The position numbers and the translations under genes are program-made. Under the pieces are notes generated by a model. The model did no database searches and had not been told where the DNA came from. It worked only from the letters and a program-made list of their open reading frames with translations. Source: Adiantum capillus-veneris (Eukaryota; Streptophyta; Polypodiopsida; Polypodiales; Pteridaceae). Taken from it: DNA of 64,000 bases. Every line of letters begins with the position of its first letter. Position 1 is the first letter of the stretch. Below are positions 21,941 to 35,162 of this stretch, one piece after another. The stretch covers positions 66,544,003 to 66,608,002 of the forward strand of contig CM043957.1 of NCBI GenBank assembly GCA_014529385.2, given 5' to 3'.

Positions 21941-24012
21941 TCAAAAACCTTGACTCCTATCAAGGATTAGCACCCAAGGCACTCCAAAAAAATAGCAAAT
22001 GCAATGAAAAACAAATTGAGCCACTGTGTGAGCATTTACCTCTCTTTCTGCCTTCCTTGACCCATCTGGTGAGATAGTGAATGCCAACCACAATATACTT
22101 TGTGTCGCTTGTTGACTGAGGTAGTGGACCAATGGCACCCAAATCCCACTTCTCATATGCATTTTGAGCTATGATAGTCCCTTGTGACTGCCACCAATCG
22201 TCGTTCCCCCATGGTTTGACACTCATGGCAAGGTTTGCACCAATAATGAGCATCCCACACTACAAAAGGCCACCAAAAACCAGCTCTAAGAACACAAGAA
22301 AGTACCCAATTTTTGCCTTGATGTCTGCTTTCCTCATGAAACTACTCCAGAAACATACCAATTTCCTCTTTGTAGAGGACCCTCCTCAATACTCCATTTC
22401 GATGACAAACCATTATATCCTCCCCTATCAAAGTGAACATGTGAGCCTTATGAACAATTTCCTCTTCTATAGCTTGGATAGATCTACCAAACACTGACGT
22501 GTGTTCAAAAAATTATCAATCTCCTTCAAAATCTCTCTACCTACATACATATAGACCTCCTACATACACTTCCACATGACCACTAGCTAATTGGTTTAGA
22601 ACTACTTGATTTGTCTCCTTTCTTACATGCATGAATGCACTGCTTCAAAAAAAATTACAGTTTTTTAAAAGGAAAAAAGGAAACTCTTAAGAGAATCCCT
22701 CTTTACCTTCCACTATCCCAAAAGTTTCTTGATGACCAAGAATGCATCACCCTTCACCACAAGTTTGGAAGTTCCAAACTCAATACATTGCTTTACACCT
22801 AGATAGAGAGCCAAGTTCAGCTTCATTGTTCATGTGGACATTGTCTAGATCATAAGTATTGGAGAAAATAACCTTACCTTGTGGGTCTTGTATCACCACT
22901 CCTCCTAGTAGTTTGTACCACCCTCTTATATGCTAGGTCAAACCACATCACAAAAGATCCTTCCAAATCCGATTTCTCCCCTTCCTCTTCTCTCACCACC
23001 CTTGGATACACTTGTAAATCAATCTCCCAATTAGCCAAAATGTCAGCTAGATGAGACCTACTAGTGTTGTCAATCTTAAACTCAAACTCAACTTCCCGCA
23101 ACTCTAGTACCCACTTCATGATATGTCTTCCAACTCTTAGATGAAGCACCACTTTAAGCAGAAATTTAAACTTGTGAATGAGCAAACACCTTAAATGTCC
23201 TACATACAAACACGAGGGTCGTCATCCATTGCTCAACTTCAGTATGAGTCCTTTCTCTAGGGCTGATCACTCAACTATCAAAGTAGACGGACTTGTAGAA
23301 TCTACCCACTTTCTGCATCAAAACAACTCCTGTGGCAGCATAGAAATCATCCTCATGGTTGGGAGGAAAAACTATTGGCAACAAGAAAAGGATCTCCTTC
23401 ACCCTATAAACAACTACCTGTGCATTTTCAATCCACTGAAACCTATGAACCTGCTGACTCATTTTTTTAAAGAGGATACACATACTGTGAAAGCATCCAC
23501 CGACCGATCCTGGAAAAATATTTCAACTTGTGCACAAATGAAGCCAGATCTGTAGCATTTATTGGAGGTTCCATCAATACCAAATCCTTCACCTTTTTAG
23601 CATCAGCCTCTATACCATTTTGTGAGACACATGACCCAACAAATGAGCTCAAAGTTGAGCCAACTTGCACTTCTTGGAATTCAACTGACCACTTCTTCAT
23701 CCAACCTTCGACAGCTTCAGCTTGACAAATGATTAGTCTTAGAACTATAGCAACCTATGTCATCATAAGGACCGTGATAAACTTACCCAAATATTTCCCA
23801 AACACCTTGTTCATCCAATCTTGAAAAGTTTCATAAGCATTCACAAACGAACGGGCATCCTCTGGTAAGCAAAGCAACTCCATGGAGAGATAAAGGTAGT
23901 CTTCAACTAGTCCTCCAAAGCAATACGAGTATAAAATTACTTGGAAAATCCATCCATAATCCAAGGTTACATCCTTACGTATGTACAAAACCAAACAATA
24001 CGATACAATCAT
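21941..24012 (-). pseudogene. Ty3/gypsy pol remnant (RT, RNase H, integrase), minus strand
   Basis: Reading right to left on the minus strand, broken frames give an RT palm piece (NAYETFQDWMNKVFGKYLGKF, before 23755), the RT thumb (SQNGIEADAKKVKDLV…LASFVHKLKYFSRI, 23700-23467), an RNase H start (AATGVVLMQKV, about 23,330), a connection region (RHIMKWVLELREVEFEF, 23209-22874) and an integrase zinc/core start (YEKWDLGAIGPLPQSTSDTKYIVVG, 22253-21960). Every segment is in a different frame, so it is inactive. It is too worn to assign to a clade and is separate from the integrase remnant at 25.3-26.6 kb. Confidence 0.5.
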
Positions 24013-25303
24013 ACAGTACGATACCGTTGTCGGGATGTGTGTGGTCTAGTTGGGAAGGTGCAGGACCTATGGCTGTTAAAGTTTGTGATGAGAGTCACAA
24101 ACACTTTAAGAAAATCATTTATGTAGAATCACCAACCCTCCTCCTAAGGGTGACTAAAAATCCAAGAGCGTTCGTGAGAGCAAAGTCACAAACCCTCTTT
24201 CCTATCATGCTTGGAATTCGTTTGTTTTCGTAGTTGAGATTATGATGAGAGGATCACCAAATCACATTCAATTTCACTTAAAAAGACCATTTAAAAACAC
24301 TAAAGTTTAAGCCATGACACCTCAATGCTCATACAAGCACAAATCTCAATCAAACCCAAACCTCTTTCATGGTATCATGTAGCCTCGCCCCCAATTACAT
24401 AGTCGTAACATCAAACAATTGAAAGGAATGCTCGAGCTTCCACCTTCACGGTGACGATTTTCTAAGTTTGCAAAGTTTTAAGAGCTTCTAAGTTGAATTC
24501 CACCCACCATTTTGATAAGGGGAAACCCTAATTTACTCCCTCACAAGCTCAGATACAAGATTGCAAAGAGGCGGGACTGCAACACACATAGATTGGGCAA
24601 CCATGGAAGCTATTACACAGTAAAAGAAAATTGCATTTTTTTCAATAAAAAGAAGTCTCTCTCTCTTTCCCACGTAATTTTCAGCTGAGTGTCAATTTTT
24701 GGTCCATTTTTCTACTGTGGACCAAAACTAGGCCATTTTCATCTCATTTTTGACCCAAAATAGACCATTTTTACGCAAAAAATCACAAACAGAGTAAAAA
24801 AAAAACCCTAAATTATGGGATCACTTGCATAATCATAAAAATCATAGATATGCATCATTTTTCATCAATATATCATGTTGGATCACTTTCCATGCAATTT
24901 TGCTATGGCGCCTGTTAACTACTATTTTCGGTAATTTTTGCCCGCAACAGTCTTTATAGGCGAGATGAGTGTGCCGCCATGAAACATTTGGAATATGCAC
25001 ATTTTCAAACCAAATTATTCATCTTATCAAGTGGAAAAGCACGCAAAGGCGCCACATCTAGGGCCACGATTCCTTGGATAGGTATATACTTGATAGAGCG
25101 ACCGTAGTAGTCGCTTTAGCATATATCACAATATGTACATTATTGCTTTCCTTCCTATGCATTGAGAAGTGTCAAAACTAAGGGGAATGTTTTTATTTCA
25201 CACTATGTATGTGCCATGGCATGACATCCACCCCCTCTGAACCTGCACATCCTCCGGTATGTGCCAACATTTTGCTTATGTAGGTTTTAATCTTCATTAA
25301 GAT
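24013..25303. other. Non-coding spacer between two gypsy remnants
   Basis: This is A/T-rich sequence with a TGGCGCC at about 24,905 and a TTGCCCGCAACA at about 24,939, which could be worn LTR or primer-site pieces. Nothing firm was recognised. Confidence 0.5.
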
Positions 25304-26587
25304 CTACAAATGTTTGGATGTCATTTCATCTTCTGCAAAGTCTAGAAGATCATCCACTTCTTCTTCATCCTCATCCATGGCAATGTAATTAGGTTCTTCA
25401 TCATCATTTTGTTGTGAATTAAAAGGATCATTATCATGTCTCCTCTTGAACATCTTGATTCTTTTGCCTCCTATGGGAACTTTGAGCTCTGTTTCATCGA
25501 GCTCCCTCAAGGTGTATGTAGCATTTACATGCACATGTTTGAAACATATGGACCAAACCACCTTTTTGAAAACTTTCTTTGTGTGGTGTGTTGGTTGTCA
25601 AGGCTATTGTCATACATTAGGACCTAATCACCCTCTTCAATAGGTTTTGGTTGGAGCCTATGTCTTTTATCAAATCTATCTTTATTCTTTAGTCTTGCAT
25701 CCTTCAATCAAGCTTTTGCAATTATGTATTCATGTCTTCTTTCCAATTTCCTTATGCACAATGCAAGTAGATTTTCCTTACTTACACCATCTTCCCAAAG
25801 TAACATGTTCCAAGTAGGAACTACATCCTCAAATGGCATGATTGGCTTCTGACCATACATCGATTTAGTAGGCATGTAACCAGTCACTGAGCTATGAGTT
25901 GTACGGTTAGCCCATAAAGCATATGGTAGCAACCTTGGCCATTCACGCATTCTACCTTTGCATGCCTTAGCCAAGATTTTGACAACAGGAGGATGTCCTC
26001 TTTCACTTTTCCCATTTCCCTCTGGATTATAAGCACAAGTCAAGGCTAGATTGATGCATATTCTTGTAAAGAAATCCCTTGCTTCATCTGTATCTAACTC
26101 ACCTCTATTAGCAACTATCTTTCCCACACAGCCATAATGGAAAATTACATCTTCAAGCAAAAATTTACACATCTTCTGTAGTTTTTTTCCTCAATGCACG
26201 CCCTTCCACTTGATTTGTCAAGTCTTCTCGTGCAAGTACCAAGTATCTCATTTTCCAAAGTCCTAAAGGCATTGTGACTAGATCAACAACCCATTTATAG
26301 TGCATGGCTATTGGATATGTAGGATGCAATCCATCACGATGGCGTACATTGGAATACATTTGGCATGTGACACAAGACTCCAAAAAATCTTCTACATCCT
26401 TATACATGCCTTTACACCAATAACTTTCTTTCACTTTGGAAAAAGTAGCCCATACACCTTGATGTCCAACGTATAGGCTTTCATGAAGCTCTTTGATAAT
26501 TTTGAGCTGAGTAGGCTTGTCACATACTACTCGCAATGGAGTCACATCTCTTCTTTTAGGATGTTTCCATAAGTAGCTATCCCTCAA
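25304..26587 (-). pseudogene. Ty3/gypsy integrase remnant, minus strand
   Basis: The minus strand from 26587 encodes the HHCC zinc domain (LHESLYVGHQG…CVTCQ) and the first half of the integrase core (KWVVDLVTMPLG). The frame breaks in an A-run at about 26,170 and resumes at 26172-25708 with the rest of the core (IVANRGELDTDEARDFF, AYNPEGNGKSERGHPP, WPRLLPYALWANRTTHSSVTG). A further broken stretch leads to the C-terminal tail at 25561-25304 (LDETELKVPIGGKRIKMFKRR) and an acidic end. Catalytic residues are mostly present, but two or more frameshifts make it a pseudogene. It is a different subfamily from the Tat-like element at 48 kb. Confidence 0.5.
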
Positions 26588-26771
26588 GAAGAACCCATAT
26601 GCTTTTTTTTTAATCCTTTTGAATTATGCTTCAGTCCAATCATCTTGCATTTGTAAAGTACTCTGGTAGCAACCTATGAGCAGCCATTCATGCTCGTAAA
26701 ACTCCTCTAAGAAGGACTCAAGTGAAGATACAATGCAATTATCATCACACTTTGCATGAGAAATTGTGTAG

Positions 26772-27013
26772 AATTGATGATCCCAAGATCGCGAAGGAAT
26801 GGCCTTGCAATGGGAAAAAATCATATGTGACCATATCACTGCTGTCAAACTGCCAACTTTCCATCATCATATCTTGATGCCCACAACTTTGATTCGTGAT
26901 CTATCGCTTCTTGTTGGTTCTATATACCTCACACTACTCTTGAAATCTTAAAAAGCTTGAGAAAACATTCAATGGCACTCTTACCAAGGAAATAAAAAAT
27001 GTGCAAAATTGGC
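26772..27013. repeat. Dispersed repeat, copy B
   Basis: It aligns with copy A (18,997-19,258) in the same orientation and lacks copy A's internal 20-bp duplication. It lies directly beyond the integrase remnant, so it may be part of an LTR or leader of a related element. Confidence 0.5.
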
Positions 27014-29761
27014 TCCCAACAGAACTTCCACTGCTACGAACTTGACCATCCGGACTCTTATTGTAGATTTAAAAAATGGGCATGCTCCATAAATTGAACA
27101 CTTCAGTCCTATTAACACAAATATACCTTGATCATCATGTTCCACCTATCCATCCAAGTGGGGATCTACAAAGCAGTGATTCCTTCAAATTGTCATCGCT
27201 TGAGCTATACACTCCGATTGACAAACTGTTTGGACCAGCCTAGAGAGCACTTTGAGAACCACCTTGAGAGGATCCATTGAAAAAATCATTGTCCAAAATA
27301 GCCTCAAAATAGAGTCACATTTAGACCCATACATTTTTCCTTGATCTTGACATTTGCTTGTGCACTTATGTACCTACGGATCCCCATGGCTCTGCTTTCT
27401 CCTTTTCCTAGCACCAACTCTGTTTAGTTGTACCAACAACTCTCCTTTGTATCACATGAAATCCTCCAAAATTAGTTTCTCAACAACAACCATGACTATG
27501 TAGCCATGATTTTGGGGGAGTTGTTTTTTGTGGAATATGCCTTTAAGATTGAAAGAAAGAATGGAATGGCTCCCATGTGGGGAGGCTAGCGATTATAAAC
27601 CGTTGCTTTTGGGAGTTTAGTCAAAGAGCATCTCTGAGGGTAGCCAAAGTCAATAGCAACTACATTACCTGATAAAATTTATTTCTTCTAGTGCACAATG
27701 AGATGAAAGGAAAGCACAAAAGGAGAAGGGGGGGGGGGGGGGCTGTGTGTGCCATTAAGAAAATGAAAAGGTGAGTTGGGCGGCACATGGCATTCAAAGG
27801 GTTGCAATAGGGAGAGAGAAGCAAGAGGCCTGGTTGGCACACATGGAGAGATGGAGACGCGTGAAGGGTGGGGGATATTGGTGCAGCCAAAGTTGGTCCG
27901 CGCTATAAAGTGTGCTATACAGTGAAAAGGGTGCTAACATGTGCATGGTAGAGGGCTAAAGCCAGTGTGGGAGACGTCAGAGGGACAGTGGCAACAGAAA
28001 TGCATGCTTAAAGTCTTTTTTTAGGCTAGGGGGGCCTCCAAAGTGAGATAATTATGACGGCAAGTCAAGGTGTTCAAAATGCGGGAAATGTGTCCCGAAA
28101 TGTGGTATTCAAGATGCTCTAGAAGCTCGTCTAAACGGCTCGTCAAACGGGGCTTCGGTGTGAAAGTTATGATTGTCCGAAGATGGAATGCTTTGCAGAT
28201 CCCCGATGGGTAGGGCAGGTATAGACAGGTGGCAAAATGTGGGATTAGTGGATACGCATGTCAATCTCAAGCTGTGGTGCATGCCGGTCTTTTCAGATTG
28301 CCATTCGGAGCTCAGATGGGCAAGTTATGGCTTGTGGAGGCGTGCTGACAATTATTTTCTTGACAACAATTATTTCCACGTTGATAGGCGTGCTGACAAC
28401 TATTTTCTTGAGCTCGCTAGGGTTCTGAAAAATTGCATGCGATGTGGGGAGTCCACTGAAATTGGCCGCTGGCTGCTCAGAGTCATGGGCATTAAGACGG
28501 ACCAGTTCAAGCTAGCAAGCAAGAACGACGAAAAGGGATCGTCATGTGGCTTCTTTTGTTTTTTGAATATATTTTTCAAGGGCATCAAATGGTCGAAACA
28601 CGACAAAGCTCTCAAGATTTGCAGCAAGTAGCACGAGGTTCCGAGGTGGTTTGACGAAATGAATGTTTGGCAAACCAAAGTAAGTGGAGTTCCCGATCAC
28701 GCGGGAAACGAATGCAAAAAAAACTATTTGGGTGTGAATTCAAAAGGCAAAGGTTGGCTTAACACTTTAGTGGAGCAAGCTTCAAAAAAGAAAAGGATGG
28801 CTGGCGTTTGGAAACTTAAAGGCTATTGGAAAAAAAGGGTAGAGGGAGAGCCCAAGGCACAATAGAGCCGGCAGCTACTACCAAAAAAAGAAGCTTTTTC
28901 TTTTGGACTTGGAAAAAAGAAGGAGGAGGAAAGAGGGAACGTTTAAAAAAAAAGGGGGGTTTTTTCTTGGATTGTGGAGGAGAAAGGGAGAAGAGATTTT
29001 TGTGTGCTCACGTTCACCGATCGAAGGCGGCATACGTTGTTTGTGAAGGGGCTCAAAGAGGTCGAGCGCCTTGAGGAGAAGGTGGCTAGCGAGGGCTGTC
29101 AAGACGCGAAGTTTTCGCCGATGCGAAGCGAGGAATGAATTTTCTCATCAAAGTGTGTGCCAACGTAGTCGAGTTTTGAGGGATGTGTGTGCCCCTCTAT
29201 ACGGATGGGTGATGGCCATGGTGCGGCCAAGAGCAGACTACATGGATGTTGTACATGGTGTTTTTTCATTGCAAGGGAATCTGTTATTGTCGGATTTTGG
29301 TGTCGTCTTTTCCTCCTTCCCCCCTTTTCTTCTTTGCTCGTCTCCAAGGTGTGTTGTGTCGGTGTGTGTGAGTGTGCGTCCCCCGGGCCCCCTGTGTGTG
29401 TGAAAGAGAAAGAGAGAGGTGTTGAATTGTGGAAGTGCGAGAAGCGGGCAAGATCGGTGTGGTAGTTGTCTAAGGATTGTGCGAAGCGTGTGTGCATTGG
29501 GCGAAGTGCAGGCGAGGCCCTGCTAGTGTGAATCGTCTTTTTTGAAGGTGTTTTTTGAGTGGACAAGGGTGCTATATAGGGGCAGTTGCGTGTGTGGCGG
29601 GTGTGTTCCCCATTCCCCCTCTCCAACGTGTCTTGTGAAAAGTCCATGAAAGAGTGCAAGCTAGGTTGTGGAAGACCATGCCCAAAAATCATGCAAGGAG
29701 GGGATGTTGGGTCCAGGTTATTTCACCTTTGAATCATAATTTTGTTGGATTTTTGTTACGA
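27014..29761. other. Non-coding region, probably an old LTR or leader
   Basis: No protein family was found in any frame. The right half (28.0-29.7 kb) is richer in G and has long purine runs. GCGTGCTGACAA(T/C)TATTTTCTTGA is duplicated at about 28,339 and 28,388. A TATATA lies near 29,571. Open frames here are low in complexity. Confidence 0.5.
27729..27742. repeat. Poly-G run
   Basis: An uninterrupted G tract of about 14 bases, the longest in the window. It may be an assembly-sensitive site. Confidence 0.5.
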
Positions 29762-29911
29762 GTGTAAGAGACGATGAACTACCACATGCTCCTTTCCACC
29801 TATCCATGCCATACATAGACCCTTGGCCTACTAAATATAGCCTATATGCCCCATGTGCTGCATGTGAATCCTTGACCTTGGCCTGCCCAATCCTACCTTA
29901 TGCCTGACATT
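29762..29911 (-). repeat. Dispersed repeat, copy 1 (probable LTR edge with polypurine tract)
   Basis: It starts GTGTAAGAGACGATGAACTA and aligns by eye with 36,540-36,680. The right edge ACATTCCCCCTTT reads on the minus strand as AAAGGGGGAATGT, like a polypurine tract followed by the TG of an LTR. It is therefore read as the start of a minus-oriented 3' LTR. Confidence 0.5.
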
Positions 29912-32900
29912 CCCCCTTTAGAGAAGCATTTTTGTCTTCAAAAAAATAGTGATGATATCTTTGTACAAACACTAATGTTTTCCACAATGGCATCCCTCAT
30001 GGATCCAACTATCCATTTGACCAATACACTATCCATTTGACCAATACACGAGTCAATAGGAGGTTCAATGAAACCATCTTAATTTCCACAATTTTTTCCC
30101 TTTGCAATCATTTTTTTTGTGTAACCAACTTATATCCCAAATAGTGTATAGAGTCTATTTATAACTCTCTTAAGTATTTTAAATGAGTTACCACAACTAG
30201 GGGTGTCTAAATGAATGATCAATTTTTAGACCTTCTAAAGGTACTGGAATATGCAAGAATACCTCTTCTCAACTTTCTATGAAAGTGACATGCTGACATA
30301 ACTTATCGACAAAGATTAATTCCTTGACTTACTATCATTTCTTATCAGTAAGGCAACCACCAAAACTGGTGATTGAGGTTGACAACTTGACCCAAACATG
30401 AAGGGATTAAACCTAGTCACGACATATTTTGCTCCATGGTAAACAAACATCAACTAGAGAGATAACCTTTCCAATTGGATTTCTTTTTGTTAACGTATGC
30501 TCTTAGCATATTCTCTAGCATAAGATTAACACTTGTAAACCACCTATCCATCGCTAGATGACTAGTAGTACTGAGTTGTGTTTCCCAACCGTTTATAAAT
30601 AGAACTCCAAAAATGAAGATTAAACTTGGGTCACAATTACTTGCAACACGGTGGAGTAATTAGCAATGCTATGAACAACGTTAACTTTAGAAGTTGAATA
30701 GGGAACTAAATAAACTTTAAAAAGTTTAGTCAACTATTCTAGAAGCACACAAACTGAGCCATGACCTTTTAGGGTGATTGGTGACCCACAATAAATCTCA
30801 TAGATATATTTCACCTATGGTGTAAAATGCTTCAGAAGCTATCAATTTCATGAATTTGCATGCCACTCCAAATCTGTCTTTGCTAAACACTAGGGCCCAT
30901 AACACCTTGTGTGTATGCATTCAGCAAAAACTGATCCAAACCTACATTTTCATTCCTATAGTTGCCAATACTTATGGAATATATATTCTCATAGGAAACA
31001 TGGAAGAGGAGGGTAAATAGTTCTATGAAAAGAAACAAAATGATTCCCTTTGCAATAATTTGAAAGCTTGGGCTAAAAGAGTTGGACCATAATAGAATGC
31101 GAAAATTAATCGCATGTAGGTATCAACAAGGAAACATTTTCATTAATAGAATATAGTCGTGCTATACGTGTAAATAACCATCCGTTAATGTTGTTCAATA
31201 GTACTTACACTCGTACAATTCTTACGAAGTATCCAACAATTTTTGCCCAATGAAATTGTTCTTAATACAGCGTGCTCAAAATGATCAGATTAATGGATTT
31301 GACTAGAAAGCGACTCTGTTTGTGACACATAATTGGGAAAACAGGCACCAATCTTAGTCCCAAAGCCTCATATTCTCTACATGTGGAATATGCCTCATAT
31401 AATGATGTTAGAAATAATGACATCCATCAAGTACAAGATGTACTTGTCTGTGGAGGTAGCTAAAAATACTCAGCAACAAGACTAAGAGAGACCCTCATAA
31501 ACCTTGCTCCACACTGGCTAAACTGAACTCCATGAGTTCTAGACCATGTTGCACAACTTGCGATGATCAACGTGCTCCAAATGAAACCCTATCGTGTAGG
31601 CCACTATTAGGTGCAAAAATGGAAGACACTACCTATCCAAAATTCTTTACTCCTACATGACCTTGTCATGTGTCTAAAGAGAAAAATGGATGAAATAATT
31701 TTAGCATATGCATCCCACTTAGAAAACTCAATCAAATTATTTTTAGAAATGAAACTAAACCAAATTATATGTCTACAAGGAGGTGGAAAATCTCTTACAC
31801 TTACCCGGAGGTGAAGTTCACTTTTCAAACCTGAAAGGTTCCCTACCAAAAGTCCATGCTCAAAAGGTCCAATATTTTGTTGACTTATTGAACACCCAAT
31901 TAGAGATTAGTTAAAAATAAACTTATATGTAGCCCATGACCGGGGATTTAATATTCACATGGTCATGTGCAATTTCTTGTGATCACAATGTTTATAATCA
32001 CATTCACATAATCACAATTAATGTGGTCACAAAAAAGCCGATAAGTGGTGATGTGGCAACCCACCATTAAGGGGAAGTCACATAAATATTTAACGTGATC
32101 ACATATTTTGAAACGTGGTCACTCAACATTATTAACATGTTCACATGTTTGTGACCATGTTAATGAAATCCTTGCCGATGACCATGGGTGTTGCCTTAGC
32201 AATTTCAGCCCCTTGGTTAGATTCAATAAATTCAAACCCCTTGGTTAGATTCTCCATGGAAACTGCTTAAACCATCAGTTCATTGTGACTAGTATAGTCT
32301 ACCACACCCAATAAGGATTGTAAGAAACTTGGTAAGTTGAACTTATCTACTATCCCTTGGCAGATGAAAACTACATTTTGTGAAAGTACAAGTGTAAAGA
32401 GGGAGTGATTTGGCATTAGTTGAGTCATACCCCTGGAAATACCACTCCTACAGCCACAATTAGTGCTATAGATTAAACATGAGATCCTCTCAAGTTGGAA
32501 TCTTATTCACAATTGGATCAAACTAAGCACAAGTTCCTCTAAATGGGTGGAATCATATTCACAACTCAAACGTAAAACAATCATATCTCCCATGAAAAGA
32601 GGAGAAATATTCCCAACAAAAAAAAAAAAGTTGTACTAGACTTTCTTTGGCTTTTTTAAACAAGAGATTACTTGCCTTGAGGATTGTCATCCCATGAACT
32701 AGTTGCTTGATAGTGAGTCCATGCCTACTTGCTACCCACAAAAATCGTCAAATGTAATGCATGCACCTTGTGCATATAATCAATGATATAAAGTGTCCGT
32801 TGTTACAATCATATGATATGAACGCAAGCAAATATACCAACCGCAATTGTCATTGCATAGAAGGTTATAAATATGGGTAACTATGGAACAACATGAATAG

Positions 32901-33817
32901 GAGAATCATCATTAAAAATTAGCCAAAACAAACAACATCTTACATCATCCTTGACAGAGTAGCTGGTGTTATAGTGGAAGCATAAGCAATGATGGGGTGG
33001 AATTTAGTCCACCTTACTAGCATGCCATGCATGCAAGTGAGAAAAATAAAATGCTAAACCCTTGTCTACAATGATGGCCTCAACAATTTGAGTTGATCCC
33101 ATAAGTTCCTTGCACAATCTGTAGTGTCATGGATACATCACAGGTCGATGTAGTCATACGTAAAAAGTGAGCTTATATCGACTTATTGGTGATTCCCCAA
33201 ACCTGTGTGTCATTGCCCTTGATCCAAAATCAATAGGACATACCTTGGTGGGAATTAGAATCCTTGATTCTTGTAAAATCTTTCAAAGCTGTTTGCTTTG
33301 CCTAATAAGAAATCATGTCCAAATTAAACATTAAAGCATAGAGAAACAAGAATAACGTGAAATTTGCTAACTTGAAATTTGCTAACTTGACTGCTTCTTT
33401 GTGGCCAATTGTCTTTGCTTGAATCTAGATCATAGCCATGTATATTGAGAAATTCATAGCTTTCATATGTATCACGTCTCCCTTGGCTTGGTTCAAAGAG
33501 AGACCCAATAAAATAACATGTAGGTATGTTGCATGTCCCCCAAGTTTGTATGCTAATAGAATATTCCAAACTTTGGAAGTTTCTATACAATATATGCCTA
33601 AAATTGAAGCCTTGCTCCTCATAAATACATAAAAAAGATGAGACAACATGGAGCCTTTGTGCTCATAGCCAACGGTTGCTCCTGCCAATATACAAATACC
33701 ATGGCAAAATAAAACTGGCCTTGTTGAGAATTTACAAAAAATTGACTGTGTCGAATTGTAATTCATATTGTGAATCATAAAATTAATGTAGATTTCCCAA
33801 TGTGGAAAGGAGATAGC
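29912..33817. other. Non-coding region, highly decayed
   Basis: No open frame or protein motif was recognised over about 3.9 kb. It may be the worn interior of the LTR element suggested at 29,911. CTATCCATTTGACCAATACAC is doubled near 30,020. A cluster of GTGATCAC/GTGGTCAC sites lies at about 31,950-32,165. Confidence 0.5.
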
Positions 33818-35162
33818 TTAACACTAGAATGGTAACAAGACACTTTTATATCCTTGGACACTTTTGTGTCCTGTTAAGTGACCATTTGCTTGAATTATTT
33901 GAAGAGTATGAAAATGAATTTCTACGTGCTATATATCCACACAGTTTCCTTATGAGCTGAAAAAAACTTAGCATTTTTTTTTGAGTAATGATGTCACCAT
34001 TAACCTTACTCTTGCACAACATTTTTGAACCTAAGCTGTGTGAAAAAACGGGTCCTGTTTTTGGCTTTTTTTCAATTTTTGGCAGCTATACCACTCTAAA
34101 CTTCATGTTTGTGAGGTTTAGATGGCTAGAGATTAGGCCTTCATAGTTCTCAACATGTTTTGATGCTTGTAGGGAGATCTAAGTGTTAAAATTGAAAGTT
34201 ATGACCAATTTACAAGAATTGCATAATCTTGTTTTTTGGCCAAAACTAGCACTTTTATGATTTTTTTGGTGGCTTTCTTGATATCCAAATTCAATTTTGA
34301 TTGTGTAAGTGTAATGTTTAACATAAAGCTAATCTTCCTTGAGTTTTGGGGGACCTAATATGCTATATAGCATAGTATATGATGATGGTTGAGTTTTTTG
34401 ATTGCTGACGAATACGATACATTTTAGAGTAGCAAGTATAACTTTCTCAATATTGCTAGTTTCTTAGGCCAATTGTGTGTATTTTGTAGGTAGTGACCAT
34501 ATCTAATCATAGACTACAAACTTGGCTAGATATTGAGTAGTTTCTATGGGTTTCTAGAGGTCATAATGCTAAACCCAGTTTTTTCATGTTTGCTGTATTT
34601 AGCACTTTATCATTGCCCCCAAGGTTCCAATTGTAAGAGATCCATTATCCTTTTGACATGCTCCATGGCTCCTTTTGAATCCAAAGGCCCAAAGGGAACT
34701 AAGAAAACATGTATATAGTATCTGTATTGAGCGTGACTATAGAAACTTTGATGATAGGTCCGCAGAATGGCAAAAATGCAACTTTTTTGTACCTATTTTT
34801 TTGCCCAAAAAAAAATTAGTGAGGTTAAAGCAACCATATGTTTTGGTCACCAACCCATTGAAGTTAACAGGGCATTTTATCTCATGTCCTTCAAAAATAT
34901 TCACTCTTATTTATATGCAATCAACCGTAAGAAATTACTGTTTTGGGAAAAATGCACTGGTCCATCAACTTTGGAGGCTTGTAGTGACCAAGGGATGAGA
35001 AAAATTACAAGTTTCTCATTTTTTCCATATGTAGTAGTTATTGAACTATAAGCTCATGAAAGGATTTTTCAAAATGAGTGGATCTACTATGGTTTTGGAT
35101 TTTTTTCCCAAAACCCTGAAAGGACACTTTTATGTCCTGTTAGGTTACCATTCTAGTGTTAA
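33818..35162. mobile_element. piggyBac-like non-autonomous DNA transposon flanked by TTAA
   Basis: TTAACACTAGAATGGTAAC at 33818-33836 is repeated as its exact reverse complement at 35144-35162. The outermost TTAA at each end serves as a candidate target-site duplication, leaving a 1337-bp element with 15-bp inverted repeats beginning CACTAG. TTAA targets and short CCCTAG/CACTAG-like ends are typical of the piggyBac superfamily. Inside the ends both sides carry GGACACTTTT(G/A)TGTCC palindromes. There is no transposase, only short unrecognised open frames, so it depends on another copy. The inverted repeat is exact; the superfamily is inferred. Confidence 0.5.

Noticed and set aside
29099-29692. 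197-aa minus-strand open frame
   Set aside because: Composition is His/Ser/Thr-rich and reflects G/T-rich DNA on the other strand. No domain was found, and it lies in a probable LTR.
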